Positions 35,114 through 44,863 of a stretch of DNA of 64,000 nucleotides are shown piece by piece. Each line of letters opens with the position of its first letter. Position 1 is the stretch's first letter. Source of the stretch: Mastigocoleus sp. MO_188.B34 (GTDB taxonomy: Bacteria > Cyanobacteriota > Cyanobacteriia > Cyanobacteriales > Nostocaceae). The notes beneath the pieces are model-generated. The model did no database searches. It was not told the DNA's origin and saw nothing but the letters and a program-made list of their open reading frames with translations. The translations under genes were made by a program, and so were the position numbers. The stretch is taken from contig NZ_JASJDK010000006.1 of the NCBI RefSeq assembly GCF_030065675.1, forward strand, positions 41,104-105,103. The letters are read 5' to 3'.

Positions 35114-37402
35114 GTGGTGGTTGATACAGGTTTAAGACAAAAGCAACTTGCAATAACCGCTTATCCACAACAAAGTGCGGTTGATTTAAAACAGTTTTTT
35201 ACTATATTGGGACACCGACGTTGGTTGGTATTAGGTTTCTCTGGAGTTGTGTTGGGAATTGCATCTGCATTAGCCTTCATAGCAAAACCTACATATCAAA
35301 GCTACATGCAAATCATGGTGAGTTCTAATCTGTATCAGGGTGTGCGATCGCCATATAATCAAAGAGATAACGAAAGAGATTTTGCCGATCCTAATTTTCG
35401 AGTAGTTGATTACACAGCTCAAAGACAACTGATGCTGAGTAAGAAATTAATCAAAAAAGCTGTTGAACTGCTTCCTGCTGAATATGACATGGAAGTGGAA
35501 GATATTAAAGGTAAAAAAGGTCAAAGTAGTCCTTTAGAAGTTAAAAGGATTGAAGGGGGATCGGGAGTAAATAAAGTTCTTTCTCAAGTATTCGAAGTTT
35601 CCTATAAAGATAACGATCCGATTAAAGCTCAAAAAGTACTACAAGCCCTACAAAAAGTTTACCAAGATTATAATATCGAACAGCAGAAAGAGCGATTGAA
35701 TAAAGGGCTTGGTTTTGTTAACAGTCGTTTACCCGAAATCAAAAACTCTGTTGTCAAAGCTGAGAAAAATTTAGAAGCATTCCGACGCAAGCACAATTTA
35801 CTCGATCCACAGGTACAGGGACAAATTTTGTTGGAGTCCTTAGCAAATACCCAACAACAACTTGAAAATACTCGCGCTCGGCTTCAGGACGTAGAAGCAC
35901 GGTACCGAAATTTAGAAAGAAAAGTCGCAGAATCACCCCGAAATGCTTTAGTTTCTTCTCGATTAAGCGAGTCAACTCGTTATCAAACCCTATTGAATGA
36001 AATTCAAAAAACTGAACTAGCTTTAGCTCAGGAAAGACTGCGTTATACACAGGATTCACCCCAAGTCAAAAACCTGGAGGAGAAAAGAAAAAATCAACTT
36101 GCGCTGTTAGAACAAGAAGTTGGACGTACTTTAGGTGATAAGAAAAACTTAAAAACTGAAATTACAACAGCAATCGAAACTCTTCCTAAAACTGCAACTG
36201 CGCTCCAAAATAAGATTAATCCTAATAAACTCCTCACTAAGGGACAAATGGCAGGAGTTGATATCAAGTTAGTAGAAGAGTTGCTTCAGTTACATACAAC
36301 TTATTTGGGACTGATTGCAAACGAAAAAAGCCTCAGTCAATCAGCCGAAAAAATTCGTACCGAACTCAGTCGTTACCCGACCTTAATCGCTGAATATAAT
36401 CGACTTTTACCTGAAGTAGAAACCCATCGTCAAACCTTAGAGCAACTTTTACAAGCTCGCCAATCTTTAGGTTTGCAAATCGCCCAAGGAGGGTTTGATT
36501 GGCAAATATTAGAAGAGCCAGAAAAGGGAATTTACTTGGGTAGCGGTAGATTAATGTTGTTGTTTGGAGCATTAGTTATTGGTCCAAGTATGGGTATTGC
36601 AGCAGCATTAATTCGTGAGCAATTTAATGACGCCATCTATTCCACTGCAGAAATTAGTAAACTCACAAATATTCGTTTATTAGGTATTATCCCAAAATTT
36701 TTACCTCCGCGAAAAATTAAGAAATTTTTTAACCTACCATTTAAAAATGGACAAATTACAGATCCAAGTTTTGTAGAAACAATTTCTTTTTTCCCATCCC
36801 ACGAAAGCTTAGATATGGCTTTCCAAAATCTGCAAATCCTCAAATCTCCTTTACCTTTCAAATCTCTCATGTTAACTTCAGCACTTGAGGGTGAAGGAAA
36901 ATCAATATTGGCTATGGGAATCGCGATGAGTGCAGCCAGAATGCATAAACGAGTGCTTTTAATTGATGCTAATCTCCGTAATCCCAATCTTCATAATGCT
37001 TTGAAAATTTCTAATGACTGGGGTTTATCGCTGTTACTCGAGGATGATAGTGACGTTCAACCACAGGACTATATTCAGCCCGCACACCCCGCAATTGATG
37101 TTTTAACAGCAGGACCATTTCCTGAAGATAGCGTGAAACTTTTAAGTTCCGCCAGGATGAAGGAATTATTGGAGTTATTTGAAGATAAGTACGATTTGGT
37201 AATACTTGATACCCCACATCTTCTTGGTACAGTCGATGCAAGAATAATTGCATCTTACTGTAAAGGTATAGTTATGGTTGCACGGTTAGGTAAAGTTACT
37301 CGTAACGAACTAATACAAGCCACAGATATTGTTGCTAGATTAAACCTAGTGGGAATACTTGCCAATGAGATAAAATCTTCACAAATTGGAATGAATAATT
37401 AA
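35114..37402 (+). CDS. Wzc/GumC-like polysaccharide co-polymerase with kinase-like domain lacking a tyrosine tail
   Basis: 762 residues. A Wzz chain-length domain starts at residue 24 with the first transmembrane segment at about 35-56 (RRWLVLGFSGVVLGIASALA) and the second near 475-497 (LMLLFGALVIGPSMGIAAAL); a long coiled coil lies between (190-350). The C-terminal BY-kinase-like domain has Walker A LEGEGKS (about 592-598), Walker A' LLIDANLRNPN and Walker B YDLVILDTP. It ends in SSQIGMNN with no tyrosine cluster, so autophosphorylation of a tail is not available, as in some cyanobacterial homologues. It controls export and length of an exopolysaccharide at the inner membrane. GTG 35114 follows GAGGG. 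Its stop overlaps that of the next, opposing gene. Confidence 0.9.
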   Translation: MVVDTGLRQKQLAITAYPQQSAVDLKQFFTILGHRRWLVLGFSGVVLGIASALAFIAKPTYQSYMQIMVSSNLYQGVRSPYNQRDNERDFADPNFRVVDYTAQRQLMLSKKLIKKAVELLPAEYDMEVEDIKGKKGQSSPLEVKRIEGGSGVNKVLSQVFEVSYKDNDPIKAQKVLQALQKVYQDYNIEQQKERLNKGLGFVNSRLPEIKNSVVKAEKNLEAFRRKHNLLDPQVQGQILLESLANTQQQLENTRARLQDVEARYRNLERKVAESPRNALVSSRLSESTRYQTLLNEIQKTELALAQERLRYTQDSPQVKNLEEKRKNQLALLEQEVGRTLGDKKNLKTEITTAIETLPKTATALQNKINPNKLLTKGQMAGVDIKLVEELLQLHTTYLGLIANEKSLSQSAEKIRTELSRYPTLIAEYNRLLPEVETHRQTLEQLLQARQSLGLQIAQGGFDWQILEEPEKGIYLGSGRLMLLFGALVIGPSMGIAAALIREQFNDAIYSTAEISKLTNIRLLGIIPKFLPPRKIKKFFNLPFKNGQITDPSFVETISFFPSHESLDMAFQNLQILKSPLPFKSLMLTSALEGEGKSILAMGIAMSAARMHKRVLLIDANLRNPNLHNALKISNDWGLSLLLEDDSDVQPQDYIQPAHPAIDVLTAGPFPEDSVKLLSSARMKELLELFEDKYDLVILDTPHLLGTVDARIIASYCKGIVMVARLGKVTRNELIQATDIVARLNLVGILANEIKSSQIGMNN

Positions 37403-38106
37403 AGTGACTTTCGAGAATATTGTCGATAGAAAACACCACCAAAACCCAAAGCAAGCAGCGAACCTAGAACTGAAATCGGTTCTGGAACTTCTGCTATATT
37501 TCCTCCAGGTTGGAAAACTGGAGTTGGAGTCGCCGGCGTAATGCTTGAATTACTTTTGCTATAAGTAAAGTTATCCATTACAAAATTTCTACCTACAATA
37601 TTATCGTTAGGGTTTGCGTCTACTCCTCCTGATGAAGTAAATTTCACTCTATCGACCCCTATGTAGTCAAAAATAAATTGCTTGGATTCGCTGGGGTTAA
37701 CAACCACATTTTGTGAATATTTCAATATTCCCCCTGAAAATCCTTCTACCAAAATATTCAATCCATTATTCCAAGCAGCAGTAAGGAAAGTACTTTGAAA
37801 ATCGAATAAATCGCCTGTAACTTCGGCTGGTTTTGCATACCAATTAAACGCAGTATAGTCACCCGAAGCTAAACCATTCTCGTAACCAGAACCAGGATGA
37901 AATACCTGATTTACGTATCCAAAATTGACCCAATTTAAACCACCATAACCATTTTCTACGGCACCAAATCCATAGGTTGTTTCTATATCATCAAATGTTA
38001 TTACAACTGCTTCAACTTGCTTCTCAGATAGTGTTGCGATCGCAAGTAGACTCAAAACAGTAATTGATACTTTCTTGACAAAATTTAAAGTTTTTATGTA
38101 ATTCAT
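37399..38106 (-). CDS. PEP-CTERM sorting-signal exported protein
   Basis: 235 residues. An N-terminal signal peptide (basic MNYIKTLNFVKK, hydrophobic VSITVLSLLAIATL, cut near EKQVEA) leads into a beta-rich body (VVITFDDIE, then FNWYAKPAEV, FTSSGGVDANPND). The end is a classical PEP-CTERM tail: VPEPISVLGSLLALGFGG followed by a basic RQYSRKSL. Such proteins are sorted and released by exosortase, often together with exopolysaccharide. The gene converges on the Wzc-like gene with overlapping stop codons (TTAA at 37399-37402), which fits a shared cell-surface role. Confidence 0.88.
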   Translation of the reverse strand: MNYIKTLNFVKKVSITVLSLLAIATLSEKQVEAVVITFDDIETTYGFGAVENGYGGLNWVNFGYVNQVFHPGSGYENGLASGDYTAFNWYAKPAEVTGDLFDFQSTFLTAAWNNGLNILVEGFSGGILKYSQNVVVNPSESKQFIFDYIGVDRVKFTSSGGVDANPNDNIVGRNFVMDNFTYSKSNSSITPATPTPVFQPGGNIAEVPEPISVLGSLLALGFGGVFYRQYSRKSL

Positions 38107-38818
38107 TATTTATAAGAGTAAATTTTGATAGTGCAATTTCTGTAGTCAGTAATTTCAATAAGACTATTTGTGGTAGAAGCACGTATCTTTTTGGTTACCG
38201 CGACTTCCGAGAAGAATAGATGTTAACTTTTTTCTTTAGTTCCCAGTAAAATGACGGTCTTTTAGATTAAAAATGGGAGAATAAACTAATAAATATGTAA
38301 AACTTATATAATATAATGTAAAAAAAATAGCAACTAAAGTCATAATAAACAATAATCACTAGGATGTAAATCACGCGAAATTACACTGACAATGTTTTAT
38401 TCATTTATTTTTATCAGTATAATTTCTGCTATTTAGATTTTTGTCCACTTGCTGAAGTGTACTCCCGGACTTACATTGACTGTGACACATATAAAAAAGA
38501 ACTGATGTAAAAAATATTTACACTTCTTGATTTTTATTTTGAATTTGATATCAGCGAAAATTCAGACACATATCAGTACCCTTTACAATCAATAATAAAA
38601 ATAGAGTAACTGACCGTATTTAGCTTGTTTTAGTATTTTATGTCACGATAATTTATTGCTAATTTTATAACTTTCCACAAAAGTATTTTTTATTAATTCC
38701 CTAACAACAAACATAATTAAGTATAAATACAGACAAAAAAACAACTGTCACAGATAAACTGAAAAAATACTGTCATCATAGAGATGATATTAATGTAAAG
38801 TATTCGGGATGCATAAAA
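38107..38818. other. Divergent promoter gap
   Basis: This 712-bp AT-rich gap lies between two divergently transcribed genes and must hold both promoters. No small gene, tRNA or strong hairpin is seen. Confidence 0.5.
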
Positions 38819-41800
38819 ATGCGATCGCAATTTGAGCGTCCAGATAGTCCAAATAATCTAGAAATTATACTGCCCAGGAATCATCCTGAGTTACTATCGG
38901 GGCTCGATAGTTTATTAAAATTAGGTTTGATATCCGATTCTCAAGTCAAACATATATGTCGAGAGTTTTTGGTATGTCAAGCAATACTACGAACTCAAAA
39001 CCAAAAAGCACCAGAGAAGTCAGCAAAGGTTTCTCAAACTTTAGCAACTAAGGCTCACAACGACCCCACAGAAGCGTCACAAAGGTTAGCAGCACCTAAT
39101 ATATTTGCAGTAATGTTGCAATCTTTACTAGCTGAGTTCAGCGTTCGTTGGTTGCTGTTTTTGGGAATGTTCCTAGTAGTTATGTCTTCTGGAGTACTTG
39201 CAGCAACTCAGTGGGACAAATTTCCTGCACCTGGACAATATGGAGTTTTATGGGCTTACACTTTAACTTTTTGGGGAGCAAGTTTTTGGGCTGGAAGACA
39301 GCAAAACCTTCGCTTAACTGCAGGGACATTACTTGCTATTACCTTGTTGTTAATACCAATAAACTTTTGGGCAATAGATAGTTTTGGTTTGTGGAATAAT
39401 CCTTTAGAGTGGACTGCAGTTACGATCGCTGCCATATCTCTAACAATTATTACCAATTCACTTTGCAATCATCGGCTATTTGCGGGACATTTACCTATAG
39501 GAAAATTATATTTGGTAAATGTTCTGGCTTTAAGTTATTTGCACTGGGGTTGGGAAATTCCTGGGATACCTTTAATAGCTATTTATATTGCCACAATTGG
39601 AACGACTATAGCTACTATTATTCAAGCTTTTAATCGAAAAATATTCATACCCTTGCAAAGCGAAGATAAAAAATCTGTTTTGGGTATGGGTTTAATCGTT
39701 GCGGTAGTAATTTATAGTTTACTAGTACTTTTAGCAAGAGCCATCTTTGTTGTTCGTATCGATCCCACACAGCTGGGTTTAGCAATTGGTATTTGTGGTT
39801 GGTTAATTAATTGGTTAACACTTCGTCCTCAAACCAAAGTAAATAAATCTTCCACAGTTCCTACCCTTAATTTCTCATGGCAATTAATTGGTAGTACTTT
39901 GCTAATAGGGAGTTGGTTGCTGACAGTTACAAATCAACCCCAACAGGCGATCGCCATCAGTGGATTGGGATTATGGTTATTTAATCGGCGTTTACGAATA
40001 TACAGTTTAAAATTTGACCTTGGAGCAATTTTTATAATTGGCTTGCAAACGATTTGGTTGGGTTGGCGATTAATTCCTGCAGAATTACAAACGACTCTTA
40101 TTTCTACTGCAACTCAAGTTACCAGTTCTATTTCTCAACCTTGGAGTTTACTCAGTGTCGCTCTATTTCCTTACATCATTTTCATGGTGGCATTTTCACA
40201 TATATTATACAAACGTGAAAAACTAGAATTAGCAGAATTTGGCGAACAATTAACCTTAAATTTGGGCGTAGTCTTAACCATTACTTCATTATTAAACCCA
40301 ACTCTACGTTTCCTGAATTTACTTTTATCCAGTATCACTTTAGGAGTCGTTACTTATAAGCATAGCTTTAGGTCTAAACAGAACCAACAAACCCACAGAA
40401 GAAATAAAAAAAATATCAACCTTGTTTATTTAACCCACATTACTGGAATACTTGCACTGAGTGCTGGAATAAATTTGTTTTTACCGAACCTGAGTAAAGA
40501 ATATTGGGTAGCTATTTTATTAGTTTTAATGGTTGCAGAGTGGTTTTGTAGCCTTGGTCAAGGAATATGGCGACGTAGTGCGTGGTACGTTGGTTTAGGG
40601 CTAGCCGCAGAAAGTTTCGTACTTTTATGGGTTGATATACCAGCTCAGTGGTATGGATTAGAAGTAAATAGTGGGAATTGGGGATTAATCTGGCTGGTAA
40701 CACCAATTGCACTCACAGTAAATGCTATTCGCTACAACAAACTGGGTCATAATGATGCGGAACGCAATACAAATGCTTTACTGGGAACGACCGCTTTATT
40801 TGCGGCACAGTTATTAACTTTACCTTTGAATGATGCGAGATTATTAAGTTTGGGAGTTGGTGTTGGGTTGATGTTTATCAACACTAACTATCTAAGAAAG
40901 AAAAAATTTGCAGTAATTACAGTTGGCTTTATTTTCGCTTCTTTTGCAAGTGTGTTGTGGGAAGTTCTACCCAAATCTTTAGTAGAAGCTTGGTTTTTAG
41001 CGGGAGCATTAATTATTCTGTGTTTGTGGGTTGTTCGCCGATCGCTAGCTCGTCAAGAAAATCATTTAGCAGCAATATACACTGATGCTACTGACAAATG
41101 GGGAATGGTGTTGTGCGGTACGGAAATATTTTTACTTTGTATTCACACCCTGTTAGTTTATTTAGGACAAACAGAAGCAAAACTCTTATATCCAGTTGCA
41201 ATAGCAATAAATTTGGGTGCGTTAGCATTTCGTAGTTGGGATACACCTAGCAATTGGACATTTTATGGTATTGCTTGGTGTTTGGAATTATTTATTGCGC
41301 AAATACTAGGATTTGGGGAAACATCACTCGTCAAAATCACAGTTGCAAATATAACCCTTGGCTTAATAACCCAGCTATTTGGGGAATGGTGGAGACAAAA
41401 ACATCAATTACGAGCACTTCCCCAACGCTGGCATATTTTACCATTAGTGTATGGCTCATTTGGACTTTTACTGCGCTATCAAGCCTTTGATAATTGGACT
41501 GGTTTATCTTCATTAGCCGTAGCTTTGATCTTCATCGGTGTAGGACGACGCACTCAAAAATTAAAACCACTACTCTACCTGGGGATTATTGGTGTATCAC
41601 TCGCAGCATATGAACTACTACTCTACCAAATATCACAAGCCTCAGGGGAAACTTACGGAGATGCTTTGATTGTGATGTCTGCACTCGGTACTACAATGAT
41701 GTATGGCTACCGAGTTTTATCACCTTGGCTGAAGAATTATTTACGTTTACCATTAGTTGAGTTACAAACTATATCCCATTTTCATTGGGTGTGGAGCAGT

Positions 41801-42757
41801 TTTTTACTCATATCAGCACTCTCAATTCCAGTTGAACAACAAATACTAGGATTTGGAACTGGTGTATTTTTAGTTAGGTATGCAATTTTCCAAGGTCGAA
41901 TAGATCCTAATTCTCAACCTATTTGGAAGAATATTAGAGGTGAGGAAATTTGGGTTTATTTGGGTTTATTAGAAGCGGGCTTAATTAGTATTTTCTTATG
42001 GGATACACCGATAGGAAAAATATTTAGTGGTATTTTAATTCCTTGGCAAGCAGCAATTTTTTGTCTATTAGCTTACTTTGTTTATATATTACCTTGGGAA
42101 AATTGGGGTTGGTCAAAAAAACCTTGGGAAAACCTAGCATATATTTTGCCACTAGTTATTATATATTTAACCAAATTTGATATCTCTCCACTAACTTTGT
42201 TAATAGTAGCCAGTTACTATGTTTTTCTCACAATAATAAAAGTTAATTTTCGTATAAGCTATATCAGTCTTGTATTAGTGAATTGGGCAATATGGCGTTT
42301 ATTCTTAAGTTTACATTTTATAGACCCTTTATGGTATGTTAGCTTAATTAGTTTTTCATTGCTATATATTGCCCAATTCGATCCCCAATTACAAGATATA
42401 GAACATAAAAGAACTAAACATTATTTAAGATTATTAGGAACAATTATAATTTGTGGATGGGCTGCCACCTTCAATCAAGGTATAGTACTAATTCCCGGAA
42501 TATTAAGTATAGTTTCAATATTTGCTGGATTAGCTTTGCGAGTTAGGGCTTTTCTTTATGTTGGTACTGCCACATTCTTGATGACAACCATTTATCAGTT
42601 AGTAATTTTAACTTATACCTATCCTTTTAGTAAATGGATTTTCGGTTTACTTGTTGGTATTATATTAATTTTAATTGCTGCTAATTTTGAAAATCATCGG
42701 AATCAAATTAGTAGTTTAATTCGCAGTACAAGTGATGAGTTGAAAGGATGGGATTAG
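38819..42757 (+). CDS. Very large polytopic membrane protein of unknown function
   Basis: 1312 residues. Residues 1-95 are soluble (LPRNHPELLSGLDSLLKLGL, then QVKHICREFLVCQ), followed by more than 30 hydrophobic segments to the end (for example WLLFLGMFLVVMSSGVLAAT at about 110-129, then GVLWAYTLTFWGASFWAG). The layout of a short helical N-domain and a very long chain of membrane segments is seen in conserved cyanobacterial DUF2157-like proteins, but I cannot place it firmly. Many Trp residues occur at segment ends. No enzyme motif is visible. ATG 38819 is followed at once by a HIP1-like GCGATCGC. It is a single-gene unit. Confidence 0.8.
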   Translation: MRSQFERPDSPNNLEIILPRNHPELLSGLDSLLKLGLISDSQVKHICREFLVCQAILRTQNQKAPEKSAKVSQTLATKAHNDPTEASQRLAAPNIFAVMLQSLLAEFSVRWLLFLGMFLVVMSSGVLAATQWDKFPAPGQYGVLWAYTLTFWGASFWAGRQQNLRLTAGTLLAITLLLIPINFWAIDSFGLWNNPLEWTAVTIAAISLTIITNSLCNHRLFAGHLPIGKLYLVNVLALSYLHWGWEIPGIPLIAIYIATIGTTIATIIQAFNRKIFIPLQSEDKKSVLGMGLIVAVVIYSLLVLLARAIFVVRIDPTQLGLAIGICGWLINWLTLRPQTKVNKSSTVPTLNFSWQLIGSTLLIGSWLLTVTNQPQQAIAISGLGLWLFNRRLRIYSLKFDLGAIFIIGLQTIWLGWRLIPAELQTTLISTATQVTSSISQPWSLLSVALFPYIIFMVAFSHILYKREKLELAEFGEQLTLNLGVVLTITSLLNPTLRFLNLLLSSITLGVVTYKHSFRSKQNQQTHRRNKKNINLVYLTHITGILALSAGINLFLPNLSKEYWVAILLVLMVAEWFCSLGQGIWRRSAWYVGLGLAAESFVLLWVDIPAQWYGLEVNSGNWGLIWLVTPIALTVNAIRYNKLGHNDAERNTNALLGTTALFAAQLLTLPLNDARLLSLGVGVGLMFINTNYLRKKKFAVITVGFIFASFASVLWEVLPKSLVEAWFLAGALIILCLWVVRRSLARQENHLAAIYTDATDKWGMVLCGTEIFLLCIHTLLVYLGQTEAKLLYPVAIAINLGALAFRSWDTPSNWTFYGIAWCLELFIAQILGFGETSLVKITVANITLGLITQLFGEWWRQKHQLRALPQRWHILPLVYGSFGLLLRYQAFDNWTGLSSLAVALIFIGVGRRTQKLKPLLYLGIIGVSLAAYELLLYQISQASGETYGDALIVMSALGTTMMYGYRVLSPWLKNYLRLPLVELQTISHFHWVWSSFLLISALSIPVEQQILGFGTGVFLVRYAIFQGRIDPNSQPIWKNIRGEEIWVYLGLLEAGLISIFLWDTPIGKIFSGILIPWQAAIFCLLAYFVYILPWENWGWSKKPWENLAYILPLVIIYLTKFDISPLTLLIVASYYVFLTIIKVNFRISYISLVLVNWAIWRLFLSLHFIDPLWYVSLISFSLLYIAQFDPQLQDIEHKRTKHYLRLLGTIIICGWAATFNQGIVLIPGILSIVSIFAGLALRVRAFLYVGTATFLMTTIYQLVILTYTYPFSKWIFGLLVGIILILIAANFENHRNQISSLIRSTSDELKGWD

Positions 42758-42879
42758 TCATTTAAACCGTAAATTTTATTTCATATATAAAATCTATTGA
42801 TATTGTTAGTAAATATATATAAATTTTACTACTTAATTCATTAGTTCATTAATATAACCATACAAAAAAATATCCTAAA

Positions 42880-42932
42880 ATGGTAGGAATTACGGAAAAG
42901 TAATTAACAAATAAATTTGACAGTCCTACCAT
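42880..42932. repeat. 9-bp inverted repeat with 35-bp spacer
   Basis: ATGGTAGGA (42880-42888) and TCCTACCAT (42924-42932) are exact complements in the gap between the convergent membrane-protein genes. It may form a terminator-type structure but has no T run. Confidence 0.4.
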
Positions 42933-43053
42933 CTTATTAAGAAGATCTTAAGATGTAAATTACACCCAAAATATTGATGTAGTAAAAAAATCTGATAAAC
43001 GATCTATTGCAATCAAATGAAAATTTGACCAGTAAACTCAAGTAACAATATTT

Positions 43054-43281
43054 TTAACGCAGGGATTCAACCACCATAGTTGCAGCTATTAAACAAAGTA
43101 GAATAATTCCCAAGCGCCGCATCCAATCAAATACTATTGGGAATAAGGTGTTAGCCCAATCTGATCTATCAAAAACCACAGACATTACATAAGCAATTGT
43201 CAGACCAAATAATGCTAGCAAAAAGAATTTAATGAAATGGGAAACAAATCTAAATAAGTAGGTATGTTGATGTTTATTCAT
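43054..43281 (-). CDS. Small two-helix membrane protein
   Basis: 75 residues with two hydrophobic segments: FIKFFLLALFGLTIAYVMSV (about 17-36) and LGIILLCLIAATMVVE (about 57-72), joined by an aromatic loop (FDRSDWANTLFPIVFDW). There is no known motif. The length, positive N-terminus and absence of overlap with another gene support coding, but no strong ribosome site precedes the ATG at 43281. Confidence 0.55.
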   Translation of the reverse strand: MNKHQHTYLFRFVSHFIKFFLLALFGLTIAYVMSVVFDRSDWANTLFPIVFDWMRRLGIILLCLIAATMVVESLR

Positions 43282-43506
43282 AGCTCTATGCTCACAGTAA
43301 ATACTTTAAATTATCTTTTTGCACTGTAAAACTATCGCTGATATATCACCTCCACATAGTTAGTCTTTGAAAAAATAGAAGTTGGTAAATTTGATGCAAT
43401 CGATGAATTTACTAACTACAACTCACTTGTACTAATATTTTTCGAGCGCACTCATCGTTAGAAATACTTTTATTCAGTTTGGCGGTTATTTTGAATATTT
43501 CCTACA

Positions 43507-43522
43507 GGGGCTATATAGCCCC
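43507..43522. terminator. 16-bp perfect palindrome GGGGCTATATAGCCCC
   Basis: This stem is followed on the + strand by TTTATTT. It overlaps the stop codon of the small frame at 43511-43675. It may end transcription coming from either direction. Similar GGGGCTATATAGCCCC palindromes occur elsewhere in Nostocales. Confidence 0.5.
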
Positions 43523-43675
43523 TTTATTTGGGAAAATATTTGCTAATCGCTGTGGATTAATCGTAGGGGTATTGTCATTTGTATTAATTTTCCTGAGGTA
43601 AATAGATTGAAGATAAACAACAGTGAGGATTGCAATTGTTGTTAAAACCATTACTAGTAAATCGTTATTCCTCAT
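43511..43675 (-). CDS. Possible 54-residue single-span membrane protein
   Basis: The minus-strand frame begins MRNNDLLVMVLTTIAILT, giving one hydrophobic helix (residues 6-24), followed by a polar tail with NTPTINPQRLANIFPNKGAI and a TAG inside the palindrome at 43507. No homologue is recognised. The typical small-protein layout is the only support, so this is tentative. Confidence 0.4.
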   Translation of the reverse strand: MRNNDLLVMVLTTIAILTVVYLQSIYLRKINTNDNTPTINPQRLANIFPNKGAI

Positions 43676-43700
43676 GGCACTATCCTTACATTAAAAAAGT

Positions 43701-43738
43701 CACTAAAAAACCGGTAAGTGATTAATTCACTTCACCGG
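43701..43738 (-). terminator. Rho-independent terminator (minus strand)
   Basis: Read on the minus strand, CCGGTGAAGTG and CACTTACCGG pair (one bulge) around AATTAAT, followed directly by TTTTTTAGTG. This is a good intrinsic terminator for the 138-residue gene upstream at 43932-44348. Confidence 0.7.
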
Positions 43739-43931
43739 CTCGTCAACTTCTCGTTCGATCGAAAGCCAAATTTCTCCAAAATTAGTTGTAGATATTCTAT
43801 TGTCTCTGCAAATTTACTTAATTTTTAGTTGGAAGATTATTCGCCAACTCATTATGCTTATGATTTGAATCCATGGGGTGCGTCAATAAACCTGTTCAAA
43901 TTCTTGCAGAAATCTAATAAAGAGTTACAAA

Positions 43932-44348
43932 TTACGAGTTAGTACTTTGTCCTGGTATATTTCCCTTATGGGATTGTTTCCAAGCAATCCAATTTTCCAA
44001 AATATTATCGTACATTACTTGAACTTCCTCGATTTCCTGACGATTCAAACGGTAACGATGACTAATATGTCCAGAAAACTGAATTGCTGTTTGATAATTT
44101 TCCTTTTTACTACGAGTCATAAACTCGCCATGTCCAGTTAACAAGACAGATTCCATCAATAATACAGTCATGTGAGAAAAAGCAGGATGTAACTCGAACA
44201 AGCATGATTTCTGTGGAGAAATACCTTGTATTTTCTTCTTTTGTAACTTGAATGCAGACGATGGTTTCACAGATACATCCCCAACACCCAAATACATTTT
44301 CATAGCATTAGAATTGCTAAAAAACTCAGAAAATGGTGAGAAGGTCAT
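43932..44348 (-). CDS. Unrecognised 138-residue protein
   Basis: A soluble protein of 138 residues (or 123 if it starts at the internal MKMYLGVGD, ATG near 44303). Visible segments are GVGDVSVKPSSAFKLQKKKI, SCLFELHPAFSHMTVLLMES and a helical C-terminus HRYRLNRQEIEEVQVMYDNI ending in WIAWKQS. There is no known catalytic motif, signal peptide or membrane segment. A good terminator 190 bp downstream supports a real transcript. I do not recognise the family. Confidence 0.65.
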   Translation of the reverse strand: MTFSPFSEFFSNSNAMKMYLGVGDVSVKPSSAFKLQKKKIQGISPQKSCLFELHPAFSHMTVLLMESVLLTGHGEFMTRSKKENYQTAIQFSGHISHRYRLNRQEIEEVQVMYDNILENWIAWKQSHKGNIPGQSTNS

Positions 44349-44863
44349 AATTGATTTCTCCGATAGCTTGCTATTGTCTCGGTTAGCAGCGATCGCTACA
44401 ATTGGTTATATACAGATAAAAGCTATATCAGCCAAAAAGCGTAAAGCTACTTCTTCTTACCTCTCTCACACCAAGCTCACATACATGTAACATACTTATA
44501 AAATAGTACACATTCACAGTAATTGCAAGTAGAAAAATAAAATTTTCTGATGGGTCTTATTGGTTAGTGTAAATTATTTTATCTTTATATCCCTTAGCTT
44601 TTCTCATATTAGTATAATCAAGGCATTACTTTATACTGTCAAATATAAAATATGACAAAAAAATAACAATTAAGAAACAAAGCTAATAATCAAATATCAA
44701 GTTTATAAAGCCTTTTAAGAGAATTTGTGTCAAATAAAAAGTTTGGTTAAAAAAAATACCTAAAAAATTGAATACCGTGAAGTGAGATACATACTATTTT
44801 ATAATTTTTTTAGTCATGTTATAAGGTGTTATCTCACATATTGATATATTGTGTGGAGCTAGT
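44349..44863. other. Divergent gap before the first STAND gene
   Basis: This 515-bp AT-rich gap lies between the minus-strand gene at 43932 and the STAND gene at 44864. One GCGATCGC octamer lies at 44388. No RNA gene or clear promoter is seen; the STAND gene has GTGGAG just before its ATG. Confidence 0.5.

Noticed and set aside
43381..43417. Inverted repeat GTTGGTAAATT/AATTTACTAAC
   Set aside because: One mismatch, no T run and no gene end nearby; not enough to call a terminator.
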